Positions 5,886 through 13,299 of a stretch of 17,185 nt of DNA are shown piece after piece. The first letter of the stretch is position 1. Every line of letters starts with the position of its first letter. Origin of the DNA: Lutibacter sp. (lineage in GTDB: Bacteria; Bacteroidota; Bacteroidia; Flavobacteriales; Flavobacteriaceae); NCBI GenBank assembly GCA_003516285.1, contig DPCK01000063.1:16198-33382 (forward strand). Direction: 5' to 3'. A program made the position numbers and the translations under genes. The notes under the pieces are model-generated. The model was not told where the DNA came from. It did not search any database and saw nothing but the letters and a program-made list of their open reading frames with translations.

Positions 5886-7655
5886 GTGATCGCTATACTA
5901 AAGCAAATTTTTAATTTTAAAACGTTTTTCCAAATTACCTTTTTATTAAGCCTCATAGGCCTATTCGTTTTAATAAGCGACTTTGGTTATGACCAAACCT
6001 ATCCTGTTCAAGAGTTAATAAATGGTTATTATTTCCTTGTTTTAGCTTTGGGTATTATAGCAACGGCAATCAGGTACATCACGCTGAAAAAAAATATCCA
6101 TGACAAAGTTTTTATTTTTGACGCCGGCAGTTTATTGATTATCATTTTAATCATTTTTATCCATTTTTTTTCGCAGGAAGCACATCGCCACTTATCTTTT
6201 TTATACAATGACAACTGGTTAAAATTCGCCATTCTGTTAACTTTCATAAGAGAATTCGCCGAACTGAAAATAAACTATAAAAGAACGCTTTTAAATCCCG
6301 CACAACTATTTATTGTCAGTTTTCTGGTTATTATATTTATAGGAACTTTTTTATTAATGTTGCCAAACGCAACTTATACAGAAATTTCATATTTGGACGC
6401 GCTTTTCACTTCAGCCAGTGCCGTTTGTGTTACCGGATTGATTGTTGTGGATACGGGAACTTTTTTTACGCAGTTTGGCCAGATAATTATTTTGCTGCTG
6501 ATTCAATTGGGCGGAATAGGTATTTTAACATTTGCCAGCTATTTTAGCTATTTCTTTAAGGGAGGCTCCAATTATGAAAATCAGCTGGTTTTAAGTGATT
6601 TAACAAACTCACAAAAGTTAGGCGATGTTTTTTCCACCTTAAAAAGAATTCTTCTCATTACATTTTCCATTGAAATTATTGGCGGATTGCTCATTTATAC
6701 CAGCCTGGATAACACGTTGCTTCCCACTATTTTTGAACGCACTTTCTTTTCAGTATTTCATGCGGTATCGGCCTTTTGCAATGCCGGTTTTTCAACATTG
6801 TCCAACAGCCTTTATGAAAGCGGATTTAGATTTAATTATGCGTTGCAGTCCTATATCATTGTCTTATTTGTAATTGGTGGACTCGGATTTCCTATCGTAG
6901 TGAACATCATAAAATATTTAAAATACTGGATTATAAATAAATTTTCGCATATTTATAAGAATAAAAGACAGCATAAACCATGGGTATTTGGTATTAACAG
7001 CAGAATCACTTTAATTACCACATTCTCATTAACAATTGTGGGTACCATTTTGTTTTACATAAGTGAATACAATAATTTATTGGCACCTCATACAGGTATT
7101 GGGAAAGTAGTTACGGCATTATTTGGGGCAACAACGCCAAGAACCGCGGGGTTTAATACAGTAGATATGAGCGCTTTAAATTTTTCCACATTGATGCTTA
7201 TTTTTCTTTTAATGTGGATTGGGGCTTCGCCTGCATCAACAGGAGGGGGTATTAAAACAAGTACTTTTGCCATTGCTACGCTTAATTTTTTGAGTCTGGC
7301 CAAAGGAAAAACAAGAATTGAAGTGTACAGAAGAGAAATTTCAGACATCTCGGTTAGGCGCGCATTCGCAGTTATCTCATTGTCGTTATTTGTTATTGGA
7401 TCAGGCATTATTGCAATTTCAGTTTTCGACAGCGATAAAGACCTAAAAAGTATTGCTTTTGAATGCTTTTCAGCCTATAGCACTGTGGGATTGAGCATTG
7501 GTATCACCGCAAATTTAAGCTCTGCAAGCAAGTTTGTCATTATACTGATTATGTTTATTGGAAGGGTAAGTATGCTCTCTATTTTAATAGCTGTTATCAA
7601 AAAAGTGAAACATAAAAATTATCGTTATCCAACAGAAGAAATCACCATCAATTAA
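5886..7655 (+). CDS. ktrB: TrkH/KtrB-type potassium transporter membrane subunit
   Basis: This is the ion-conducting subunit of a Trk/Ktr K+ uptake system in the cytoplasmic membrane. Four pore-loop filter motifs are visible in the 589 residues: VTGL (182-185), NAGF (299-302), TAGF (420-423) and TVGL (533-536). The SPASTGGGIKTSTF segment (448-461) is also typical. The conserved core begins near residue 137. The first 130 or so residues form an extension with about four extra hydrophobic segments (13-32, 47-64, 76-96, 112-122) that compact KtrB proteins lack. The GTG start is forced: a TAA lies in frame five codons upstream and there is no nearby ATG. The RCK gate subunit follows 121 bases downstream. 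Confidence 0.95.
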   Translation: MIAILKQIFNFKTFFQITFLLSLIGLFVLISDFGYDQTYPVQELINGYYFLVLALGIIATAIRYITLKKNIHDKVFIFDAGSLLIIILIIFIHFFSQEAHRHLSFLYNDNWLKFAILLTFIREFAELKINYKRTLLNPAQLFIVSFLVIIFIGTFLLMLPNATYTEISYLDALFTSASAVCVTGLIVVDTGTFFTQFGQIIILLLIQLGGIGILTFASYFSYFFKGGSNYENQLVLSDLTNSQKLGDVFSTLKRILLITFSIEIIGGLLIYTSLDNTLLPTIFERTFFSVFHAVSAFCNAGFSTLSNSLYESGFRFNYALQSYIIVLFVIGGLGFPIVVNIIKYLKYWIINKFSHIYKNKRQHKPWVFGINSRITLITTFSLTIVGTILFYISEYNNLLAPHTGIGKVVTALFGATTPRTAGFNTVDMSALNFSTLMLIFLLMWIGASPASTGGGIKTSTFAIATLNFLSLAKGKTRIEVYRREISDISVRRAFAVISLSLFVIGSGIIAISVFDSDKDLKSIAFECFSAYSTVGLSIGITANLSSASKFVIILIMFIGRVSMLSILIAVIKKVKHKNYRYPTEEITIN

Positions 7656-7721
7656 CTAAAAGGCTTAACTTGAAACGAGCCTGACAAATTTTGATGTAAT
7701 AAAGAATAATAAATGGTGAAC

Positions 7722-7742
7722 CTGACTGCGGAAGGCAGGCAG
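7722..7742 (+). other. GC-rich hairpin between ktrB and ktrA
   Basis: CTGACTGC (7722-7729) pairs with GCAGGCAG (7735-7742) across a 5-base loop, with one A-G mismatch in an 8-bp stem. It is a GC-rich island (about 7718-7753) in AT-rich sequence, 34 bases before the ktrA ATG. It has no T-run, so it is not a standard terminator. It may be a small dispersed repeat or affect the relative expression of the two subunits. Confidence 0.5.
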
Positions 7743-7776
7743 CAGATGTTCCCTTTAAAAAATAAAATTAAAGCAG

Positions 7777-8469
7777 ATGAAATATATAATTATTGGACTT
7801 GGAAATTTTGGCGCTTCCCTTGCAGAAAAGTTAACCTTGCAAGGAAACGAAGTTATCGGCATTGATACACGAATGAATAAAGTTGATGCACTAAAGGAAA
7901 AGATTTCTCACACCATTTGTATGGATGCCACTGATGAGTTTACGGTTTCAGGGTTGCCACTAAAAGATACCGATGTTGTGGTAGTTGCCATTGGTGAAGA
8001 CCAAGGCGCAAATATTATGGTGACCGCTTTGCTAAAAAATATGGAAGTAAAAAGATTGATAAGCAGAGCAATTAACCCATTACACGAAAAAGTATTATTG
8101 GCTATTGGTGTAGATGAAATTGTGCATCCTGAAGAAGAAACCGCAGAACGATGGGCAAAAAAATTATGCTTAACCGGAGTTGTAAATTCTTTTGAATTAA
8201 GTGATGATTATAGCATTGTGGAAATTAACCTTCCGCCAGAATATGAAGGAAAAACGATCACTGAGGTTGGCATCAGAAAAAAATACAATCTTTTGGTGTT
8301 AACCACTATCAAAAGTTCTCAGATTAAAAGCAGTATTGGTGGCAGTTTGAAGGAAAGCAAAGTTCAGGGAGTTGCAGGTGCCGATCTTTTGCTGGAAAAA
8401 GATGATGTTTTAGTGGTGTATGGTGCAAATAAAGACATTCAATCATTGTTGAAGAAGAAATTTAATTAA
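7777..8469 (+). CDS. ktrA: TrkA/KtrA-type potassium uptake regulatory subunit (RCK)
   Basis: This cytosolic RCK protein forms a ring under the K+ pore and gates it in response to bound nucleotide. The N-terminal Rossmann domain (1-135) has GLGNFG (7-12) for nucleotide binding, with Asp30 at the end of the second strand (IGIDTR) to contact ribose, and MDATDE (49-54). A TrkA-C domain follows (about 140-225). At 230 residues with a single RCK unit it matches KtrA rather than the duplicated TrkA. It follows ktrB on the same strand and is probably co-transcribed, since no exact TAnnTTTG box is seen in the gap. Complex membership is inferred from family and adjacency. Confidence 0.95.
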   Translation: MKYIIIGLGNFGASLAEKLTLQGNEVIGIDTRMNKVDALKEKISHTICMDATDEFTVSGLPLKDTDVVVVAIGEDQGANIMVTALLKNMEVKRLISRAINPLHEKVLLAIGVDEIVHPEEETAERWAKKLCLTGVVNSFELSDDYSIVEINLPPEYEGKTITEVGIRKKYNLLVLTTIKSSQIKSSIGGSLKESKVQGVAGADLLLEKDDVLVVYGANKDIQSLLKKKFN

Positions 8470-8512
8470 AAAAATGCTTTATTTTCTGCAGGATTATCTT
8501 CGATGTTCCTAA

Positions 8513-8527
8513 CAAAGCTCCGCTTTG
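8513..8527. other. Small perfect hairpin after ktrA
   Basis: CAAAGC (8513-8518) and GCTTTG (8522-8527) form a 6-bp stem with a 3-base loop. It lies 44 bases after the ktrA stop and has no T-run on either strand. It may be a 3' mRNA structure or part of the neighbouring nested hairpin region. Confidence 0.4.
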
Positions 8528-8528
8528 A

Positions 8529-8616
8529 AAATCAACAAAAGAAAACGTCACAAGCTAAAAAAACAAAAGCAAGCTTTATTTTTTAGCTTGCTTTGTTTTC
8601 AACTTTTTGTTGATTT
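8529..8616 (-). terminator. Nested bidirectional terminator region between ktrA and tRNA-Arg
   Basis: The outer arms AAATCAACAAAA (8529-8540) and TTTTGTTGATTT (8605-8616) are perfectly complementary. Inside, AAGCAAGCT pairs with AGCTTGCTT (inner arms 8561-8575 and 8585-8598, one bulged A). On the minus strand the inner hairpin is followed by a T-rich tract (TTTTGTTTTTTT), so it should terminate the tRNA transcript only a few bases after the tRNA 3' end. On the plus strand it could end the ktrA transcript. A second, competing pairing (AAGCTAAAAAA, 8552-8562, with TTTTTTAGCTT, 8579-8589) shares the same bases. Confidence 0.7.
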
Positions 8617-8621
8617 ATTCG

Positions 8622-8695
8622 TGACCCCGGTAGGATTCAAACCTACAACCGCTGGAGCCGAAATCCAGTGCGCTATTCAGTTGCGCCACGAGGCC
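8622..8695 (-). tRNA. tRNA-Arg, anticodon UCG
   Basis: The 74-base minus-strand sequence folds as a full cloverleaf. Acceptor GGCCTCG pairs with CGGGGTC (two G-U pairs) with discriminator A. The D stem is GCGC/GCGC. The anticodon stem is CTGGA/TCCAG with loop TTTCGGC, so the anticodon is TCG, reading Arg CGA. The T stem is GTAGG/CCTAC. The CCA end is not encoded. The usual G19 and C56 are A19 and T56, a matched change that can still pair. The 5' end lies six bases after the stop codon of the GatB/YqeY-domain gene on the same strand, so the tRNA is probably cut from that transcript. Confidence 0.93.
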
Positions 8696-8701
8696 TTTAA
8701 T

Positions 8702-9151
8702 TTATCCTAATAATTGTTTTACTGCTGTTGAAATTGATTTTCCGTCAGTTTTACCTGCCAATTGTTTTGAAGCTTCTGCCATCACATTTCCCATATCTTT
8801 CATAGAAGTGGCGCCCACTGTTTTTATAATTTCAGCTACAGCATTTTTTACATCTTCGTCACTCATTTGTACAGGCAAAAATTGGGAAATTACTTCAACT
8901 TGCGCCAATTCAGGTTCGGCCAAATCTTCTCTGCCTTGTTCTTTATAAATTGCTGCGCTGTCTTTCCTTTGTTTTACCAGTTTTTGAAGCAATTTTATTT
9001 CATCATCAACTGTCAATGCTGACGAAGCAGCACTTTTTGTTTGTATCAATAACAATTCAGATTTAATGGCTCTTAACGATTCTAAAGCAACTTTGTCTTT
9101 AGTTTTCATCGCCTCTTTCATTTTATTCATTATCTTTTCCTGTAAACTCAT
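8702..9151 (-). CDS. GatB/YqeY domain-containing protein
   Basis: The 149 residues are a complete YqeY-type domain: an N-terminal helical part (SLQEKIMNKMKEAMKTKDKV, about 2-21), the LRAIKSEL stretch (26-33), LQKLVKQRKDSAAIYKEQGREDLAE (from 55) and the C-terminal GATSMKDMGNVMA region (from 113). The domain is related to the tail of the GatB subunit of tRNA-dependent amidotransferase, which contacts tRNA; the free-standing protein has no settled function. The ATG at 9149-9151 is preceded by a TAnnTTTG box 20 bases upstream. It lies just after the ftsZ terminator, so it is probably its own unit, with the tRNA-Arg gene attached six bases behind its stop. Confidence 0.95.
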   Translation of the reverse strand: MSLQEKIMNKMKEAMKTKDKVALESLRAIKSELLLIQTKSAASSALTVDDEIKLLQKLVKQRKDSAAIYKEQGREDLAEPELAQVEVISQFLPVQMSDEDVKNAVAEIIKTVGATSMKDMGNVMAEASKQLAGKTDGKSISTAVKQLLG

Positions 9152-9171
9152 AATCGTAGAATTTTATTGGG

Positions 9172-9179
9172 CAAAGATA
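9172..9179 (-). promoter_or_regulatory. Candidate -7 box of the GatB/YqeY-domain gene
   Basis: TATCTTTG on the minus strand matches TAnnTTTG and lies 20 bases before the ATG. It directly abuts the T-run of the ftsZ terminator (shared base 9179), so termination and initiation signals are fused. No TTG -33 element is visible upstream; that place is taken by the terminator stem. Confidence 0.5.
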
Positions 9180-9228
9180 AAAAAAAAGAACTCGAAAATC
9201 TTCATTATTACAAGAAGATTTTCGAGTT
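9179..9228 (-). terminator. Terminator after ftsZ (end of dcw cluster)
   Basis: A perfect 15-bp stem, AACTCGAAAATCTTC (9189-9203) with GAAGATTTTCGAGTT (9214-9228), has a 10-base loop. On the minus strand a run of nine Ts follows (9179-9187, after one C). This is a textbook Rho-independent terminator 45 bases after the ftsZ stop. Confidence 0.92.
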
Positions 9229-9273
9229 AAAAACCTAGTAAATTATCTAAGTTTTTTGTCTTTGGGCTACATT

Positions 9274-11186
9274 TTAATCTACATTATCGTGCAAGAAAGA
9301 GTTGTTTGAACGAAATTGAATTGCATCTGTGTCATCAATTTGTAAAGTTGTCCTGGACTGATAAAAGTCGGAAGAATGATTGGGTTGGTCCAATTCAATT
9401 CCCATTCTTTTATACGCCGGTTCTTTATCCATTTCATCAATATTTTTGCTTAATTTATTGCTGAACTTATAATTAAAATTTTTCATTTTCTCTCTTCTGT
9501 CTGCAGCTCTTTGCTGCAATTCGGCGATGGTCAAATCCAACGGGGAAACCTCTTTATAATCAACCACTTCATAGTCTTTTACATCTATTTCAGCTTTTGA
9601 ACTCAAAGTAAAATTCATTTCATCTTCAATCAATGATTTCACCTCTTTTACCATCGGTTTGGCGGCTTTGGTTAGATTGTCTTCCAGCTCCGCATAATCT
9701 TCCAACGTGAAATACACATCCTCTTCCACCTTTTTTATAACGCTTATTTGTTGATGGTCTTTCACTTCAATGGAATTGATGTTGGTTTTTTGTTCTTCAA
9801 CTTTCGGTTTGTTTTTGAATTCTGAAAGCGGCAAATCGAAGGTAAATGAAATTTGCTTTTCTTCTTCAACCTGAAGAATAGGTTCCTCTATTGGCTGAGT
9901 GAATGAGGTAATTATGAAATCATTTTCAGGTTGATAAGCAATTTCTTCATAAACCACTTCAATATTTTTGATAAATTCGGAGGTTGAAATAATCTTAAAG
10001 TCTTCCCTATCTTCTTCCAATTCTTCGCCTAAATCATAAATTATTTTATCCTCAACTTGAGGAATATCATAATTTTTATGATTGGTTTGTTTGATTGGAT
10101 AATCCATTAATTTATTTTCAGAAAAATCAAACGTAGCCTCTTGTTCATCGTTTAGCGTATGAATTATTTTTTTTGCTTCAGTATTTGAAATTTCGTGTTG
10201 CTGGTCTTTATTAAAACCTGTGGCTACAATAGTTACTGAAATGGCATCTCCCAACTTTTCATCTTCGCCAACACCCATAATAATATTCACGTTAGACTTG
10301 GCTTCAGCCTGGATATAGTCGTTGATTTCACCTATTTCATCAATCGTAATTTCTTCCGTTCCTGAAACAATTAACAACAGCACATTTTTGGCGCCAGTAA
10401 TTTTATTGTCGTTTAACAATGGAGAATCCAAAGCTTTTGAAATCGCAATTTCTGACCTATTTTCACCGGAAGCGCTTGCAGATCCCATAATGGCAGTACC
10501 ACTGTTTGAAAGTACCGTTTTAGCGTCTCTTCAAGTCGATATTTTGTGTATAATGATGCGTAATTACTTCAGCAATTCCACGAGCCGCTGTGGACAATAC
10601 CTCATCAGCCTTGGAAAATCCGGCTTTAAAACCAAGATTTCCGTACACTTCCCTAAGTTTGTTATTATTTATTACCACTAAGGAATCTACATATTCACGC
10701 AATTTGTCAATTCCTTTATAAGCTTGGTCATTACGCATTTTTCCTTCAAAACTTAAACGGAATGGTCACAATACCAATGGTTAACAAATCCAATTCCCTG
10801 GCTACCCTGGCAATTACCGGTGCGGCACCAGTTCCTGTTCCTCCACCCATTCCCACGGTGATAAACACCATTTTTGAATTGGACGATAACATTGTTTTAA
10901 TTTCCTGAATGCTTTCCATTGCTGCCTGTTCGCCAACTTCCGGGTTTGCGCCTGCGCCCAAACCTTCAGTCAACGAAACGCCCAATTGAATTTTTGTGGG
11001 TATCGGACTGTTTTGCAATGCTTGTGCGTCAGTATTACAAATTACGAAATCAACACCGTCAATTCCTTGTAAATACATATGGTTTACGGCGTTGCTGCCT
11101 CCGCCGCCAACTCCAATAACTTTTATAACGTTGGACTGATTTTTTGGTAAATCAAATGAAATGTTGCTAAAGTCTGAACTGCTCAT
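9274..11186 (-). CDS. ftsZ: Cell division protein FtsZ, reading frame broken by two one-base insertions
   Basis: FtsZ is the tubulin-like GTPase that forms the Z-ring. Three frames must be joined: 11186 to about 10753, about 10753 to 10531, and 10530 to 9274. Removing one base near 10753-10754 turns IPFKF-stop into IPFSFEGKMRNDQ. Removing one base at 10530-10531 turns NIDLKRR-stop into NIDLRDAKTVLSNSG. The corrected protein is 636 residues, normal for Flavobacteriaceae. Visible motifs are GGGGSNAVN (27-35), the GTP signature GGGTGTG (114-120), the T7 loop NxDxxD (NIDLRD, across the second break), a long acidic linker, and the conserved tail NSFLHDNVD. It is last in the dcw cluster, 43 bases after ftsA, and is followed by a terminator. 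Sequence error is likelier than a dead gene. Confidence 0.93.
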
Positions 11187-11229
11187 AATATATATTTATT
11201 GGATTATTCTACTATTATATTTTTTTTGA

Positions 11230-12572
11230 TTACTCTGCATTATCTAAAAAGTCCCTAAATTTATCTCCCCATTTTTCAAAAATGGATTTTTTGGGTTCTT
11301 TGAATTCTTCTGGGGTAATTGTCTCTTTTTTTACTTCATCTTTGGTTTCTTCGGTTTTCGGTTTTTCCTGAAAATGATGTTGGGCCATTTTTGACTTTTT
11401 TCGCTTTTTCAATTTTATTCAAACCGTTCATTAAGAGTCCGACTGCTGTTGCATATTGTGGGCTCGACAAACTTTCGTCTGAATCTCCAGCTAAATTTTC
11501 ATTTGGATAGCCAATTCTGGTATCCATTCCCGTAACATATTCAACCAGTTGTTTGATGTGTTTTAATTCTGCGCCGCCTCCCGTTAAAACAATTCCTGCA
11601 ATTAATTTTTTCTTTGACTCTTCGTGTCCGTAATTTTTAATTTCCAGGAATACTTGTTCAATAATTTCAATTACCCTTGCGTTGATAATTTTAGACAGAT
11701 TTTTAAGGGTAATTTCTTTAGGGTCTCTGCCGCGCAAACCTGGAATTGAAACAATTTCATTGTCCTTATTGTCGCCTGGCCACGCCGATCCAAATTTTAC
11801 TTTTAACAATTCGGCTTGCTTTTCAATAATGGAACAGCCTTCTTTTATATCTTCTGTAATTACGTTTCCACCAAAAGGAATTACGGCAGTATGGCGAATG
11901 ATTCCATTTTTAAAAATCGCCAAATCCGTTGTTCCTCCTCCTATGTCAATTAGTGCCACACCGGCTTCCTTTTCCTCTGCGCTTAAAACGGCTTCTGCCG
12001 ATGCCAAAGGTTCTAAGGTAATTCCTGCCAAATTCAATCCTGCACTTTTAATGCATCGGCCAACATTTCTGATGGAAGAGATTTGTCCGACAACCACGTG
12101 AAAATTGGCTTCTAAGCCTGCCTCCATACATTCCAACCGGCTGCGTAATTTCTCCTTGTCCATCTACTTTAAATTCCTGCGGAAGCACGTGAATAATTTC
12201 TTCACCCGGTAGCATAACCAATTTATAAACCTGTTTTTCCAATTTTTCCAAATCCTCCTCACTAATGACTTCTTCTGAATTTGGCCTAGTGATATAATCG
12301 CTATGTTGCAAGCTTCTGATATGTTGCCCGGCAATCCCCACAACGGCATCGTTAATTTGAATTCCGGAAACAGCAATTGCTTCATCTACAGCCTTTTGAA
12401 TTGACTGTATCGTTTGTGTAATATTATTGACGACACCACGGTGTACGCCCAAACTTTTGGCCTTGCCAATCCCTAACAACTCAATTTTCCCATACTCATT
12501 TCTGCGACCAATCATAGCAACAATTTTGGTTGTTCCTATATCCAATCCTACCGAAATATCATCGTTTTCCAT
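11230..12572 (-). CDS. ftsA: Cell division protein FtsA, reading frame broken by two one-base insertions
   Basis: FtsA is the actin-like protein that anchors FtsZ to the membrane. Residues 1-124 (DIGTTKI at 11-17) are read from 12572. An extra base at 12113 shifts GGRLEANFHVVVGQ into a wrong frame. The main part then continues (IDIGGGTTDLAIF, VLTGGGAEL). An extra base, probably in the six-T run 11396-11401, breaks the frame again before the linker KSKMAQHHFQEKPKTEE. The C-terminal amphipathic membrane helix is SIFEKWGDKFRDFLDNAE. Corrected length is 446 residues, as expected. The ATG at 12572 overlaps the end of ftsQ by 14 bases. Both parts are well conserved, so sequencing error is more likely than loss of function. 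Confidence 0.92.
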
Positions 12573-13299
12573 AATCTACTTTATTTGTGGCTACAACTTG
12601 CTTGTTGTATTTTAAATTAATCGAATCGTACTTATAAATTGTACTATCGGCCATTGTTTTTATATAAAATGCGCTCAGATTTTTAAATTTCTGGTCCAAA
12701 TTTTCAATTTTCCCTAAAATTATTTTCTGGTCACCAACCCTTGTGTCCAAAACATACTCGTTTTTCGTCGTTTTTTCAATGGCAATTATCTGCTCTTCTA
12801 AAAATTCATCATTTAAAATTGCGGTAACCAATTCCTTAATTTCATTATTATTTCCCTCCTTTACAGCACCTGAAATCAGCAAAACCCGGGCTGAAAAATT
12901 GTCGGACAAAGGCATAGTTTTTGCCTGTCTGTCAATATAATAACTTTCATTATTGTCCACCACTCTCGCTATAGGGGTTCGCTGTTTAATTTTAGCTTTA
13001 AGAAAACCGTCAACTGTTAAATAAACCGATGCACTTTCAACCATAGGGTGTGATCGCACATTTGCTTCCAAATTATGTAAATCTATAACAGATTTTGTTA
13101 GATTCCTTACCGTTCCGCCATTTTGTATTAACAATTTATTAACCATTTGGTAATCCATAAAAAGGTTGTCACCTTGCTCAAATTCGATGGAAATATCCGC
13201 TATTTTTTGAGTGCTGTTTCTAAGATTTGAAAAACCGTACAGGAACACCACCAGCGACAACAATAAAATTCCAATGATGTAATTCCAATTAATTCTCAT
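12559..13299 (-). CDS. ftsQ: Cell division protein FtsQ
   Basis: FtsQ is a bitopic membrane protein that links early and late parts of the divisome. The 246 residues have a short cytoplasmic start (MRINWNY), one membrane helix (about 7-23), then a periplasmic part. A POTRA-like region (about 34-105) includes VRSHPMVESASVYLTVDGFLKAKI and the PIARV strand, followed by YYIDRQAKTMPLS typical of FtsQ. I chose the ATG at 13299; a second ATG four codons upstream (13311, MRWTM) is equally possible and only changes the overlap with murC (11 or 23 bases). The 3' end overlaps ftsA by 14 bases, so translation is probably coupled. Confidence 0.92.
   Translation of the reverse strand: MRINWNYIIGILLLSLVVFLYGFSNLRNSTQKIADISIEFEQGDNLFMDYQMVNKLLIQNGGTVRNLTKSVIDLHNLEANVRSHPMVESASVYLTVDGFLKAKIKQRTPIARVVDNNESYYIDRQAKTMPLSDNFSARVLLISGAVKEGNNNEIKELVTAILNDEFLEEQIIAIEKTTKNEYVLDTRVGDQKIILGKIENLDQKFKNLSAFYIKTMADSTIYKYDSINLKYNKQVVATNKVDYGKR

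Noticed and set aside
8525..8710. Plus-strand frame of 61 residues
   Set aside because: It crosses the terminator and the antisense strand of tRNA-Arg; its sequence reflects RNA structure, not protein.
10520..10738. A separate 72-residue gene
   Set aside because: It is the middle segment of FtsZ (MRNDQAYKGIDKLREY), exposed as an ORF by the two flanking frameshifts.
10520..10765. Programmed ribosomal frameshifting in ftsZ
   Set aside because: No slippery heptamer or downstream pseudoknot is seen, related ftsZ genes have a single frame, and ftsA shows the same kind of break.
11230..11412. A separate 60-residue lysine-rich gene
   Set aside because: It is the linker and C-terminal amphipathic helix of FtsA in the shifted frame.
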